64,000 bases of DNA. It comes from Datisca glomerata (taxonomy: Eukaryota > Streptophyta > Magnoliopsida > Cucurbitales > Datiscaceae). Under the pieces are notes generated by a model, which searched no databases, was not told where the DNA came from, and saw only the letters and a list, made by a program, of their open reading frames with translations. The position numbers and the translations under genes were made by a program. Every line of letters begins with the position of its first letter. Position 1 is the stretch's first letter. Where the stretch lies: NCBI GenBank assembly GCA_003255025.1, contig QANY01004038.1, positions 677,420 to 741,419 on the forward strand, in the 5' to 3' direction. Below, piece by piece: positions 9,745 to 21,889 of the stretch.

Positions 9745-10760
9745 CATGGCACCTAAAAGTTCTCAACTAGGTACCTCAAAGAAAAAAGAGAGCAGAACCA
9801 TCTGCACCCGCTTGTAGTCAAAATTTCTTTGAGTCTGGCAGTTTATGAGCGATTGAAGACAATTATTCTCAATAAGCACATTATACCAGAGAGGGGGTTT
9901 TTATGTAGAATCTACACATTTCCCATGATTAGCAACATAACAAGGTGGGGTTGGTTAAATTTTTGTCGTGCACCTGAGGCTGGTGTAGTTCCTTTGGTTC
10001 AGAAGTTTTATGCTAACGCATTCTTTTACAAAAGGAGAGTGGTTTTTTGAAGGACAAAGCCGGTGTCATTTTCTACTAAAATAATCAATAAATACTACTC
10101 TCTCCCTGACATTGAGCATGATGAATATTGTAGTTTTGTACAAGGGGATGTGGACTTGGATGCAGAGATCAACACGTTATGTGTGTCTAGGACACAGTGG
10201 ATGATGACAGTTAGCGAGGAACCTAACTACATCAAAGTAAGTGCTCTGGACAAGAATGCCAAGGCTTGGCATTACTTTGTCGCTGCTCGATTGATGCCGG
10301 TGTCACACACAAGTGACACTGAGGATCAGGCATCCTAATCTATGCGATAATGCCAGGCATGTTCATTGATGTAGGATGTGTCATCTCTAACACTATCTTG
10401 GATTTTACGTCTTTTTAAAAGGGTGGACTTTATGTACCGAGCTTAATCACTAGGCGATGCATAAATGTTTCTGTCACATGGGAGCCTTATGAAGCATTAA
10501 TACATCCCATGAAGACCATTAGCACCATGACTATTTACTAGTACAATGATCCGGCTAACAAACCATATCCTTAAGTCGGTCCTTCCCACAGGCAACGCTA
10601 AAGTGCCACCAACCGTCCATCATCCTCTAGTGGAGCTAACTCAATGGATATCAGACCAGCTGACTATTGGAATGAAATATGTGGCGTTTGGCAAGAGATA
10701 TGAAAAATGCACAATTATAATGTCTAATGCCATACTACTTTATCACAAATGTTGATTGAG
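9745..10760 (+). pseudogene. Athila extra ORF, putative plant transposon protein domain
   Basis: Downstream of pol an ATG at 9746 starts MAPKSSQLGTSKKK. Frames then shift, and two longer blocks follow. 9829-10050 contains YERLKTIILNKHIIPERGFL and VVPLVQKFYANAFFYKRR. 10063-10338 contains LPDIEHDEYCSFVQGDVDLD and KAWHYFVAARLMPVSHTSD. This is the conserved domain annotated in plants as a putative plant transposon protein, found in the second ORF of Athila-type elements. Its function is not established. A weaker C-terminal block lies at 10546-10755. Stops and frameshifts separate all blocks. Confidence 0.68.
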
Positions 10761-12333
10761 TGCGTATTGAATTTTGGAGGTACAGTATACACACTTCCAC
10801 AAGCACTGGTTTTCCCACCTTTACCCTATGGAGACAGCATGAACAACGATGGGATAATGATGAGGAAAGTTGACCCGCATTCAGGGAAGTCCTCTTTACT
10901 TGCTTATTTTATATATTTTTTTATTGAGGACAATGCAAATTTAGCTTTGGGGGTAAAAGTTTTTAATATCATTATTTTCTTTTTTATTTTTATTATTATT
11001 ACTATTATTATTATTATTATTATTACTATTTTTTTATTTTATTTTATTTATTTGCTTCCTAGTATCATTTATTTATTTTGCTTTATAGTCTTTTAAAAAA
11101 ATGATGAATATTGTGTATCTTGTGTGTTTGAACTATTCGCTGATTTACATTTCACTAGAGAGTCTTAACATATTGAGCACCTAGCCTTGAGCGTTTGATT
11201 ATCTTTTTACTTAGAGAAGGTTTATGTGACTTAAGGAATCATTATCATCTCATAAGAACTTTAGAACTAGTTTGATTGTTGCTCAAGGTGAAATTTTAGG
11301 CTACACTATATTTAGGACATGATTTAGGCCATCTTTGGTCCATTTGAGTTTTTCAAGCCAACGTGTGCATAATTGTTTCCCTATTCATCCTTGTTGAGCC
11401 TAAATACCATTTTTTATCACCAATGACAATTTCCTAACCTTAAAATTTTTTTCCTAGTATCCATTTTTATTTATAGTTTTTTATGTTCTAAGAAAATACT
11501 TGAAGCTATGACAATAAGGGTGAATTGGAGGGGTTTGATTGATTTATTCAAAAATGAATTGTGAATAAATTTGATTTCGTAGCCTCTTGGACTTAAGTAA
11601 CTAAGTTCGAAAGGGTGTCTCAACACCTAATACCCTAAAACCAGCTGTTTTGGGAGCTATTAGCTAAAAGCTCTTAAGAAAAAAAGAAGCTTAAGGTAAT
11701 CAAATTCAAAGAAAAACAACAACAACAAGAAGAAGAAGAATGGTTGAGTATGGTAGATAATTCAAGATGTGAAAAGTGATAAGTTTGTGAGTGTGACAAG
11801 AGAAGTTGGGCTAAGCTCGTTGATTCTTAGAATGCAAGTGCGACTATGGGTAAAAATTGAGCTGAAAAAATATCATTTATCGTACCCTACACCCTAGCCA
11901 TACATTACAAGCCTACGAAAGTCTTATTGATCCTAAGTGTTGTGATTTGTCTACATTAGTGGAGAGTGACATGAAAAATTGACCAATGGAATTCTAATCT
12001 AGTAATAGATTAATAGATCTGTTTTTATAAGACTTGGTTGCATAAACCCAATTAAGACTAAGAAGTTAGGCGACTTAAGGTGACACACGCCCACTCGGAA
12101 TTTTTCAAGGTGTAATGTAAGTTAGTATTTGTGTTGAAACTCAACATGATCACAATTCAGAAGTTTGTTTTTTGGTTATCGCTATTTTGTAATCTCTAAG
12201 GCATGTTTAGTTAGTCCAAACATTTTGTAATTTATTCCGTAGTTTTTTTAGAATTAGTATTTGTTGTTTTCTTTTTCTTTTTGTTATGTTTGTTTTGTTC
12301 AATGACTAGCAAAAAGTTAAGTTTGTGGGTATA
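10761..12333 (+). other. Athila 3' non-coding region
   Basis: About 1.6 kb lie between the extra ORF and the 3' LTR. Near 10925 the text EDNANLALGVKV marks a stretch often seen downstream of this ORF. A TTA-rich microsatellite occupies 10980-11045. The final bases before the LTR (AAGTTTGTGGG, 12319-12329) are purine-rich and in the right place for a polypurine tract. No further gene is seen. Confidence 0.5.
10980..11045. repeat. (TTA)n/(ATT)n microsatellite
   Basis: An imperfect run of ATT/TTA trinucleotides with T-rich flanks lies inside the Athila 3' region. Confidence 0.85.
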
Positions 12334-13380
12334 TGATGAGTGCATTCCACACTCATATTTTAGATAATCTTAACTTTAATTTTATTGATTCTTTGAATTT
12401 AATTATTCTATTTATGTTTATTTTACTTTTATTATGTAGGTATGATATTCTAGTGCATTTGGATTGATTTGAAAAGATTTGAAAGGAAAAAATACAGACA
12501 AATAAAAAAAAGAGCGGATGATAAAAAGATTGTACAGTAAGCCAGCGCCTTGACGCTGGCGCGATAATGATTTTGTTATTTCTGATTTTTACTCCAATTT
12601 TATCTTTATCAAACCCTAGTGTATATATAGAATATTGGAGGGTTTTAGAGGACTTTTTTGGACGTGAGAGGGAGAGGAGAAAGCTCTTGGAGAGTAGAAC
12701 AAGATGATCGAACCCGTAAATGGATCTTAACTTCAAATTGATATTCAAAATCTAATTTTTCTTCTCTTTTTTCTATGTTCATGAATATTAGTAGAAGGTT
12801 TTCTTATTTTAGTATGTTCTAAATTTCTTATCTAGGGTTACGGCGTAGCCAAATCATGATTGTTCATATATTTTGATTTTTAATTCAATCGATGTTTATT
12901 CATTATTATTAAGTGTTATAATCTTTTCTTGATGATTGTGATCGTTTAACCAACTATTACATGATTTTGGATTTAATTCTGAGACTGAGAAGTGATGATT
13001 TAATTTTCTCTTTGTTTATAACACCATTAGAATTTTATAAGTTAGAGATAATTATAGATCTAGTGTAGTAATTATAATTTCTTATGATTCATGAGTTTCA
13101 ATTTATTTAATCTTGACAGAGATGTGAGATTAATATTTTTTTATTCATTGTTATCGATACTTGAGAAAGATTGATAATTATATAAGAGAATTTTATTGTT
13201 AATAATTTGATAAACATTGATTGATTGAGTTTTAGAATTTAGAGCACGTTTGATTTGGTGAAGTCGAAAACCCTAGAGCTTTTAATTAATCATATTTGAA
13301 TTATTTCTCCTTATTAAGTATTAATCTTTTTAGTTCAATTTTTCATTCAAAAATCCCAACTTTTAGTCATTCTCAATTAG
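12334..13380 (+). repeat. Athila-type 3' LTR
   Basis: The LTR starts at the TG of TGATGAGTGCATTCCACACT, just after the purine-rich tract. A TATA-like element (GTATATATAG, 12621-12630) precedes a purine-rich segment that fits an R/U5 start near 12640. The GC palindrome of 8.9-9.0 kb recurs at 12542. The right end is estimated at about 13380 because the 5' LTR is absent and cannot be compared. Confidence 0.6.
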
Positions 13381-13905
13381 AATTAAGGTATGGTCATTTT
13401 CAGTATTTTAATATCTATTAATCATGTGGATGCTGCTCTATTTTCATATAAATTTTATGACTTGATGACGATAGTGTAGAATAATCGTAACAATGCTTGT
13501 AGTATAAACATATATTTAATAAGTGTGAATTCAATGTATGATACTGCTTTAATGTTCATTGTGTTAGAATGCTTACAAGTATCTGAAAATTTTACAGAAA
13601 TACAATGAAGGGAAAAAACAGTGCCAGAACATAAAAAAAATATGAAATACAAAGAAGAAACAAACAAGACAAGAGGAAAATAGTTGAATCAGAGGTAACT
13701 ATATACACGAACACTAATTTATGCATATATTAACAGATTTTTATATATAATAATTGAATGCATTTTTTATATATTAGGAACAACCAAGGAGAAGCAATAG
13801 ATTGCAATCAACTGAGATGTCTACTATGACAAGCAAATGAAAACGAGAACCAAAGCAAAAGCTACAACAAATTGAAGATAGTGAAATCTCACATCCATAG
13901 TATGG
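13381..13905. other. Unassigned AT-rich spacer
   Basis: No coding block or repeat end could be recognised between the Athila LTR and the minus-strand Mutator-like gene. Confidence 0.4.
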
Positions 13906-13909
13906 GCTA

Positions 13910-15000
13910 GCTCAAGTAAGCATAGCATCTCACATCCATAGTATGGGCCAGCTCAAATTGAGCACGTTGATCATTCTCCGCTTCCTTCGTCAAACAAATA
14001 AGCATACAACTAGCAGCAGTTCTCCGATCATAAAACCATAACTACAAATTTGGTCAAATATACACAATAAGGCAAGCAACATGGAATGATCTAGTATCAT
14101 TTAGAATATAATTTAATGTCTCCACAAGGTTTGAAGTCATCACATTATACCGGCGTCTAACAAAGTACGCACGGGCCCATTTCTCATACCCAACTCCACT
14201 CAAGTAAGACTGCATAGAAGGAACAATGATTTCTAAACAATGCATATGCAACTCAAAATCTATAGCCTTATATGTCCTCGCACATTTATAGAATAAACTA
14301 CCAAGCTTGAACCTTTTACATATCATATTCGCATTGTTAAGCATATGTTGCATGCAATAACCATGATGAGCATCCGGGAAGTACTTGAAAACAGCCTTAG
14401 GGATGCTATTATGTCGATCAAAAATAATTACCAACTCTACACAATATTCAATGCACAATTCAACTTCTTTATAAATCAATCTCAAGTCAAATCATTTCCC
14501 GAATCAATAATCACAAAACTTAATGGAAAATTTTGATCATTGCCATCAAACGTTGAAGCAATCAGAAGTGTACTATAATACTTATTAGAAAAAATGTCCC
14601 GTCAACACCTACAACGGGTCTACAATGTTGACTACCAGTTAAAGAAGGCCTCAACACCATGAAATAAATATTTCATGCCTACCATCACGATCAATACGAA
14701 AATGTGTGACATTACCTAAAACATATAAATTTTTTTTTACTAAACACACAAACTGATTTTAAATAATGCAGTGAATAATAACACTAAAAAAAACACACAC
14801 ACACACACACACACACATACATGTTGAATAATTTACAAGTTATCATACTAGGATTATTCTTCTGCAAGTGAAAGCAATATGAATGTAATATCACATAAAA
14901 CTTCTCCGGAGATCCACGAATCATATCAAGAGCTCCATTCTTACCCATCCAAGCTTTATAGCAACTTATATTAAGGTCGTGCTTCACATGCATATGATGA
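13910..15000 (-). pseudogene. Mutator-like (MULE) transposase relic
   Basis: Read right to left, the order is that of a plant MuDR-type transposase. ISCYKAWMGKNGALDMIRGS lies near 14890-14965. A core start resembling THLKGKY and the NDQNFPLSFVIIDSGNDLT block lies near 14500-14610. The 143-residue block at 14054-14485 contains LVIIFDRHNSIPKAVFKYFP, AHHGYCMQHMLNN, YEKWARAYFVRRRYNVMTSN and VETLNYILNDTR. The catalytic DD(E) region is partly readable, including the Asp of FDRH. The SWIM zinc finger is not recognisable; the gene fades near 13910. A CA microsatellite interrupts it. No terminal inverted repeats or 9-bp duplication were identified. Confidence 0.8.
14793..14817. repeat. (AC)n microsatellite
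   Basis: About twelve AC units lie within the MULE relic, between its N-terminal and core blocks. Confidence 0.95.
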
Positions 15001-15034
15001 ATAATGTCATTAGGTTATGTGTGATCACCAACTC

Positions 15035-15490
15035 CACACATATTTTGATGTCCCTTTGCCTTTCGTAACTTTTGAGTTCTGCTTATTAGCCTTCTTGGGA
15101 CCTTTCTTGTGTTTCTTTTTTATATCAGAGGTGTAAGGCTTGTTTTAAGTAAAGTTTGCCTCTCCAATCTTCCTTTTGCCCTTCATATATAGGGTCTTAG
15201 TAGCTTGTAGTTCCTCCATCAACTCAAGAAGTGAGTACCTCAACTTATTTATCGAATAACTAAGTTTGAAGTTCTCAAGCAGAGTCTCAATGATCATATC
15301 AAATTGTGTCTCGTCATCTACCTATGCACCCATGATCTCCATCTCCTTCAGATAACTAATTCATATATTCTCTGACAGGAGTTCCATGTTTCATCATGCA
15401 GTTCATAAAGTTTCGCACAGCTGCCTGTTTGGCTTGACGACCCTGATCTTTAAACATTTTGGTGATGTTCAGCATCACATTAGCGACAGT
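15035..15490 (-). pseudogene. Ty1/copia gag fragment
   Basis: On the minus strand, frames give VANVMLNITKMF, NFMNCMMKHGTPVREYM, LLELMEELQATKTLY and a basic C-terminal tail KKKHKKGPKKANKQNSKVTK followed by GKGTS. This matches the UBN2-type gag of plant copia elements before the zinc knuckle. Several frameshifts are needed. It abuts the MULE relic at about 15020. Its position downstream of a separate zinc knuckle-protease fragment on the same strand shows it is from another copy or a rearranged one. Confidence 0.68.
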
Positions 15491-15984
15491 TTCCACGTTC
15501 TGATGCTATTGTTACAACACATTACGAACATAAGCCAAGATGTAGCTTCTTAAGCAACTCTAGGAATCAAAGTGACACAATTCTAAAGTTTTTCCCACTG
15601 AAGATAGGACCGTTAAGACGGCTCTAACCATTCCTCGTTGCATGATTGATTTTGCGTTGGGGACCTTTGTAATGTTTCAACGTAAACGAGCCTCCTACTT
15701 AGTTTTTAGAAAAATGGATTTTTCATTGTTATTTCAAACTCATAACTCTTTATTAATTTGGAAAAAACAAGTTTCAAAAATTACAAACTTTTATAAAATT
15801 TAAATCCCAATTTAAATTTATAACTTTTATAAAATTTACATTGTATTTAAATTATAACCCATTATAATTAAACTACAATGTTGCATGCAATGCTGCGTGA
15901 CATTTTGATATTGTCATATCCCTATTTTTATATGGCATGTTATATGATGATGTAAGATAAATTTATTAGTTTCCATGGATGCAG
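15491..15984. other. Decayed sequence between two copia fragments
   Basis: I see only AT-rich sequence with weak runs of T-rich repeats. No frame or LTR end is supported. Confidence 0.35.
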
Positions 15985-16250
15985 TTGATCCTAGTGCTCC
16001 ATTTCTCTAACAGAAGTTGAACTCACCTTCGTCAAGCCCTCTGATATCTCTGAACCCTTGCAAGGAACAACAGATATGGTTAATGGCAGCAGGGTCTACA
16101 ATCCAATAAAAGCTAAAGTCAGCCACATAACATGCCCCAGTAACGAGTATTATACCTTTACATCTCAAATCCTTGAGATAATCAGGCCAATTGCATTTTC
16201 AATGACCAGCAGCTCCATAATGATGACAATTGTCTTTCGACATTTCTAAT
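15985..16250 (-). pseudogene. Ty1/copia zinc knuckle and protease start
   Basis: The minus-strand frame near 16240 reads CHHYGAAGH (a CCHC knuckle with first Cys and last Cys positions partly lost), then PDYLKDLRCKG. A later frame, about 16100-16020, gives IVDPAAINHICCSLQGFRDI and LDEGEFN. This corresponds to the copia protease start (usually WVLDTGCGSHIC), but the catalytic D-[ST]-G is degraded. It belongs with the upstream PBS and LTR at 17270-19230. Confidence 0.6.
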
Positions 16251-16254
16251 TATA

Positions 16255-17269
16255 ACTCATAAAAGAATAATAAAAAAATTATAATTAATTTAAATACTAA
16301 TCTTCATTATGTCTGTAATTGTTTCTTTGTCTTTCGGAAATCTTATCAATTTGTAACTCTTTACAAAAGTTCATTCCTATTTTAAAACTCAAATTTCAAA
16401 TTTCAAATTTCAAAAATTCAAAATTTAAATTTTGATCAAAATCCTTTAATTAAAGAAACTATTTTTCTAATTAAATAATCTCATTATAATCATTTTAAAA
16501 TTTAAAATTAAAAATATAAAAGATAAATAGATAATTATCTTTTAAATTCAAAATTCAATAGATAATTATCTTTTAAATTCAAAATTCAATAGATAAAATG
16601 GACAATTATCCTTTTGAATTCAAAATCTAAAAGATAAAAAGATATAAAAAAAGATAATTATCTTTTCAAATAAAATTTCAAAAGATAAAATAGATGAAAT
16701 GGATCATTATCTTTTAAATATCTTATACCATTTTTTTAACTTTAATTATTTTTTATCTGTTTAAAAATCAAAATTTAAAGTATTAAAGATAAAATATGAG
16801 ATTATGGTTTTTGCGAAACATCACAGGATTTCCTAAACTCTAAATGTTATCGCCTAGGGTTTCATAAACCCTATTCGCCACGCAGGACATGGCAGTTGAC
16901 AGCAGGCAGTGCTGCGTCACGGCGGCGGTCAGTGACTTTTTCGGTGGTAGTTTTCCGCTGGCGACAACTTTCAGCGATGACGTCGGCGAATGGCATTTTC
17001 CAGCGGTTTCCGAGGTGACGGTGATGTTACATCGAATTTATAAAAAATTACAATTTTTGTAATAAAATAAATTATATAAAATCCTATGCCTCAAATTCGG
17101 CGTACATCAAATCTAAATTGAAAACAAAAATGCCTAGAACCAATAGTTAAGGATCGAATTACATAACACATTCAAACAAATTTGAATCTACCATACACAA
17201 ATATATGTGAATATCAACAAATTAATCGTTACGTTCATTTCAAAATCTATATGCATAATCAAGAACATA
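16255..17269 (-). other. Leader region of minus-strand copia
   Basis: A GC-rich stretch at about 16885-17030 with repeated cggcg-type codons is followed (leftward) by AT-rich sequence. The same order and similar AT-rich text occur after the PBS of the copia at 56626-60870, so the two are related families. The gag body expected here is missing. A 31-bp AT-rich unit is duplicated at about 16527-16588. Confidence 0.45.
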
Positions 17270-17286
17270 TGGCTCTAATACAAATT
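17268..17286 (-). other. Copia primer-binding site (initiator Met tRNA type)
   Basis: The minus-strand text TTTGTATTAGAGCCAT directly follows the LTR end CCAACA. It is a mutated form of the standard copia primer site TGGTATCAGAGC, complementary to the 3' end of initiator tRNA-Met. Confidence 0.7.
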
Positions 17287-19230
17287 GTTGGACCAGTGGT
17301 TTTAAAATTAAAGAAAAATAAGTTTGAACCACGAACGGTTCGTGGCCGGAATATAAAAAAAATCTAAAACTTATTTAATTGAATTGAATAATTAAAAACC
17401 AAAACAACAAACGATCATGCACATAAGATATTAAAACGAATAGAAAAAAAGTTGGAATGATTTTCACTTTTGTGATGTATCGGACATTTTCTGAATTGGT
17501 GGAATCCTTATATTCGTTCTTCACGTTCATCAAACTTTAAGATCCAAATCTTCAAGCTTGATCTTCAAGAATCAAAATCCAAGTACGATTTTCGAGAATC
17601 AATTTTTCAAAAGTTTATTCACACCAATAACCACTCGTTAATTTCATAAATATCTGTTGTGAGAATTTATTTTAGGAACTGCGTGTGATCTCTCAAAACG
17701 ATTGAATAAGAAAAGTCAAATTTTTCTTCCTTCAATTTGAAATTCGGTGGCAACATGTGAAAGAGGGAAGAAAACTCTTTTTTCTATATGATCATAGACT
17801 TGATTGAAGTGATTTTGTTGCGATCAAATTGCTATTAGATATTTATAAATTATAATTTTTTATTTACAAATATACCCATATATTTTAAATTTCTAAAAAT
17901 TCACCATCATATATTCAAATTGTCGAAAATCAGTATATCTCCACATTGTTTGAGTTGTATCGAAATTTATCAATTTAATTGATAAACATAATTGATCATT
18001 ATCAATCAATCAATTAATGTATTTTTATTTATCAATTATCTAATAATTAAAAAATAATATAATTAATTAATTTTAATATAATTAATCACACGTAACTAAT
18101 TAATTGACAACACTCATCACATATGAGTGTAGGAAATACACATTGGCACCAAAATACATTTTGGTCTAACTGATATTGTTTCTTCTATTCTTGTTCTCAT
18201 GAGTTATTTTTTATATTGAATCCACCCACATGAAAAAAAAACTATATGATTCAAATACCCAGTGAATTTATCTTTATAAATTCCCGACCTATTTAATCCT
18301 AACGTCATACGATTCCACTATAAGTTCAATACCGAATCAACTTTTGATTCATGCACGCTATATTTTCTGTATGTGCAAATAAACTCTTTTATTTCACGGT
18401 CCACAGTATATTTTAACATATTACCCATCATGAATATCCGTCACAAGAGTGGGGATGTAAAATTATCATTTTACCAATCTTGTTATTATTTCTTTAACTC
18501 ATTTATTGACTGTGAATAAGAAAGACATAATGTGAATTATGTCATACAATTCACAAGTCTTAATCGATGACTCAATTCATTGAATACCAGGCCCGGTTTA
18601 TTTATTCACACACCCATCAATAAAGCATTACGTGATATTGTTGCTTTCGTAATCCAACAACGAATTTTTATATTTATGAATCATGTAACTCCAACATAGT
18701 TGAATTTACGATCCCAACAGTCGAGATGTTGTCTGCCAATTCAAAATCAATCATTTGACATATCAAAGATCACAAGTAACTTAGTCAAGCTACGTATTCA
18801 TCTCAGGATCAAGGTAATGATGAAAATACTCTTAAGGTGTAACAATTAGATTTAGAGCTAGATAAACAGTTTTTTCTCTAAACTAATTTGTTAGCAGTCT
18901 ATTCAACATGCCCTATAACACGACTAGGTTAATTGTTTGAGTCTCCACTCTGATGCCCTAAAATTGGTATCCATTGGTTTAACCTAACAGTCGTAATTGG
19001 ATTCGATTGCTCAGTCGATCCTAAGACTACAAATAATGTTATGAACTATTTTAGTAGAGTTTTTCTAGAAGACTCCTATGTCTTTACTCTTCTTACGTTG
19101 ATAATAGTTTCAAGACTTGAGTAAATTATAAACACACTTTAATTAAAAGAAATTTTTTATTTATTCATTAAATTCAGTAATACAAAATGTCTGATAAATA
19201 ACTAAATACACATAAATAGTTATTACACCC
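17285..19230 (-). repeat. Copia 5' LTR (minus strand), about 1.9 kb
   Basis: On the plus strand the LTR begins TGTTGGACCAG next to the primer site and runs to about 19230 (...TTATTACA). It aligns along most of its length with 32897-34322 in the same orientation, including the long shared blocks at 18140-18420 and 18830-19190. A perfect-but-one palindrome, CCACGAACGGTTCGTGG, lies at 17329-17345. The right edge is inferred from the point where copia pol coding sequence starts. Confidence 0.72.
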
Positions 19231-19231
19231 T

Positions 19232-20460
19232 ACTTTATGGACATAATTCTAAAAAAAAAGAACATAACGTTTGTAAGTTGGTCAAATCCCCTTATGGTCT
19301 TAAACAAACTCCCAAACAATGGTATGAAAAATTTTACAAGGTTATTCCTAGTTATGGGTTTAAGTGAAACAATCATGATACATGTTTATATCTTAATAAG
19401 AAGAATGAGAGACATATGATTCTATGTCTATATGTGGATGATATCCTAATTTTTGGTACCGATTTAGAGATAGTTCAAGCTGTTAAATATTACATCTCTA
19501 AGAACTTTGATATAAAAGACAGGAGAATCCCATGTAATTTTAGGAATGGAAAAAGAAAGAAAGCCTATGGGTATAACCCTTAGTCAATATAACACTATAA
19601 AGAAAATGCTAAAGAAGTTTGGATATTATGATCTAAATCAAGTATCTACACCTTTTGATTCAAACTGACGTCTAAAGAAACTACATAGCAAATACGTCTA
19701 GACCTAACAACTCATACATTGTTGGAAGACTTAGTAGATATTCTCATAATCCTTGTAAAGAAAATTGTTACATTCTAGTACAGAATGAGGATAATGTATT
19801 GGCAAGAATGTTAGACCATAGAGAAGCTATCATATCTCATTTAAGTTGTGCCAGACTTTATCCGGGGTTCCATAAGTTGAGACTTTATGTTCATAATGAT
19901 GTCATGCTTGCTTTCCTTATAAAGAATATTTAGATATCTTATAGGAACTATTGACTATACTTTATGTTACAAAGATTCCCTATTATTGCTGAAAATTATA
20001 ATGATAAAAATTGGATTACCGACAATGTGGATATCAAATCTACTACTGGTTTTATATTCTTACTAGGAGGTGCAATTATATCTTGGGGTTCTAAGAAACA
20101 AACATAATATCCATAATTACTATGGATCCTGGACTTATTACCTTAGATACAGCTAGTATTGAGGCCGAGTGGACTAGAGGCTTACTTTGTGACATACCTC
20201 TTGTTAGTAAACCTATTCCAGCCATTTCCATTCATTGTGACAATAGAGCAGTAATCGAGAAAGTGAAACAGTCACACATAAACAAAAAGATGATTACACA
20301 TATACAAGTAAGATATAAATTTTTGATAAACATGCTTAACTAAAATATTATATCTCAGTATTTTGTGAAATCAGAGGAGAATATGTTAGTCAGCTAACAA
20401 AATGTCTATCGAGGAGGATAGTCCTAGGATCGTCGAGGGGGATGGGATTAAACCTGTAAG
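19232..20460 (+). pseudogene. Ty1/copia RT-RNase H relic, 5' truncated
   Basis: Frame text begins HNVCKLVKSPYGLKQTPKQW, then CLYVDDILIFGTDLE with the catalytic YVDD kept, and ISKNFDIKD. RNase H blocks follow: KNWITDNVDIKSTTGFIFLL and ISWGSKKQ near 20010-20100, SIHCDNRAVIEKVKQSHINK near 20225-20290, and LTKCLSRRIV near 20395. Stops and frameshifts are common. The gene starts abruptly at the LTR of the opposing copia, so its first half was lost. A 3' LTR at 21057 completes its right side. Confidence 0.82.
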
Positions 20461-21056
20461 AAAGTCACTTAGGGAGGAGACCTAACCTCTGTGATTGTTG
20501 ACTCCATGAAGCAGGTTCAATGTGGTAGAAAAAATCTCTATTGTGTGACTTGTTACCGGCACAATATTTATATATGAGATGCTTTTATAAAGCTCTCTAA
20601 CTCATCCTTTAGTCATTTGTGCCGAAAAAATGTAACGTTATGAAGGATTTTAACCCAAATGTGCCCGAGGCAAGAATTTTGTGAGGTATACGTTACATGT
20701 ACCCTTGGAGGGTTCATCTAAGTGAGAGTCGCGTGAGGCCGTAACTAAAAGAATTTAGTTGTTCTTGAAAAACTCTCATGAAAATCAAGGTAGTAAACGA
20801 CCATGAATAGCACTACCTCGCTAATCAATGTCATTTCACCAATATTATGTGTGTTATTAATTGAACTTTGGCTCAAAGGCTAGTTCAAGACGTCATTCAC
20901 TATAATTCTTCAAAGGAATATTAATGATACTAAGTGAGGTTCAAATCGAAAGATACCTACAGTGATTGCATAGTATCACGATTGCCTAAAATAATTTTTC
21001 TTTTATTAACTATGGTATTATTTTAAATTATTTGTAGTTTTGAAACTTATGGGGAT
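20461..21056 (+). other. Copia 3' untranslated region
   Basis: Roughly 0.6 kb lie between the end of pol and the 3' LTR, a normal arrangement for this copia type. The last bases before the LTR (CTTATGGGGAT) are purine-rich and in the polypurine-tract position. No gene is seen. Confidence 0.5.
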
Positions 21057-21697
21057 TGTTAGAATTTTAAAAAATCAAAATTCAATTCAATATATAACAT
21101 TTGTTGAGAACTTTCAAAACTCTTTTAAAATAATTTTATTGTTTTACTTCAAGAGTTGCATCTATTCAATTAACTTGTGTCTATTTATTTCTTTCCAAAT
21201 ATTTGAATTTTCTGCGAAGAGTTGCATGTTTTTAAAAGGTTTTTTTTAGTCTACAAATAGTACACGTTTTATTCTCTTTGTCATCTCTCAATTCTCAAGT
21301 TCATATACTCTCTATTCTGTCCCAAACCATCTCTATCTCTCAATTTTTATATTGCTTTCTCAACATGTATTATCTAAAATCATTTTGCTGTAATCTTGGA
21401 GTGAAGGATTCTTTACCTCCTTCTGTGCGAACACTTGAAGAGGTGGGCTGCAAGCATTAGGTTAAACCTTGAAATCGTTGAGGCTGTTATAACCTTTGCG
21501 TAGGAGGCACAGCGGTTTTAGCAAAGTGAATACACACTATCTCTGACTTATTTACTTTTATAGTTATGATTGTATAGAATGTGATTAGTTTTATTTGACT
21601 TTAATTTATGCTTACAATATCATAATTTTGAAGTGGGTTTATTCTTCCATGATTCTAACTAGTTCATTATTAAGTTTTTATGATTAATTTTCTAACA
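21057..21697 (+). repeat. Copia 3' LTR, 641 bp
   Basis: The segment starts TGTTAG and ends CTAACA, a perfect 6-bp terminal inversion, and follows a polypurine-like tract. It abuts the duplicated host segment that begins at about 21698. The matching 5' LTR is not in the window. Confidence 0.7.
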
Positions 21698-21833
21698 CCC
21701 TTAACTCATATGCTAGCTTTTGAGTATGAGTAATAATATGTTTACAATGCGACAAGGTCTACAAAGCAAATCATATTAAATTAGTAGGATTTGAAATGAC
21801 CATAGTATAATGGCTTATCAAGCGATTGATATT

Positions 21834-21856
21834 ATCCCAGGAGCAAAACCTGGGAT
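21834..21856. repeat. Conserved hairpin in duplicated segment
   Basis: Arms ATCCCAGG and CCTGGGAT enclose a 7-base loop. The same perfect hairpin and loop occur in copy 2 at 29422-29444, within otherwise diverged sequence. Confidence 0.7.
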
Positions 21857-21889
21857 GCAGAAAGAATGCTTCAAAGGTTTCCATAGACA

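Larger units (their letters stand above)
3785..13380 (+). mobile_element. Athila-type Ty3/gypsy relic, 5' truncated
   Basis: The order is end of gag and protease, RT, RNase H, integrase, a long non-coding stretch, an extra ORF, then a 3' LTR, all on the plus strand. Protease motif DLGASINLMP, RT text such as RKDHFPLPFIDQ and FMDDF, and RNase H text [14 protein letters not shown] are typical of the Athila lineage. The 5' LTR, PBS and most of gag are missing. A plastid-derived segment (5541-6640) splits RT from RNase H, and a shorter foreign stretch interrupts integrase. Many stops and frameshifts show it is inactive. The 3' end of the LTR is estimated. Confidence 0.85.
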
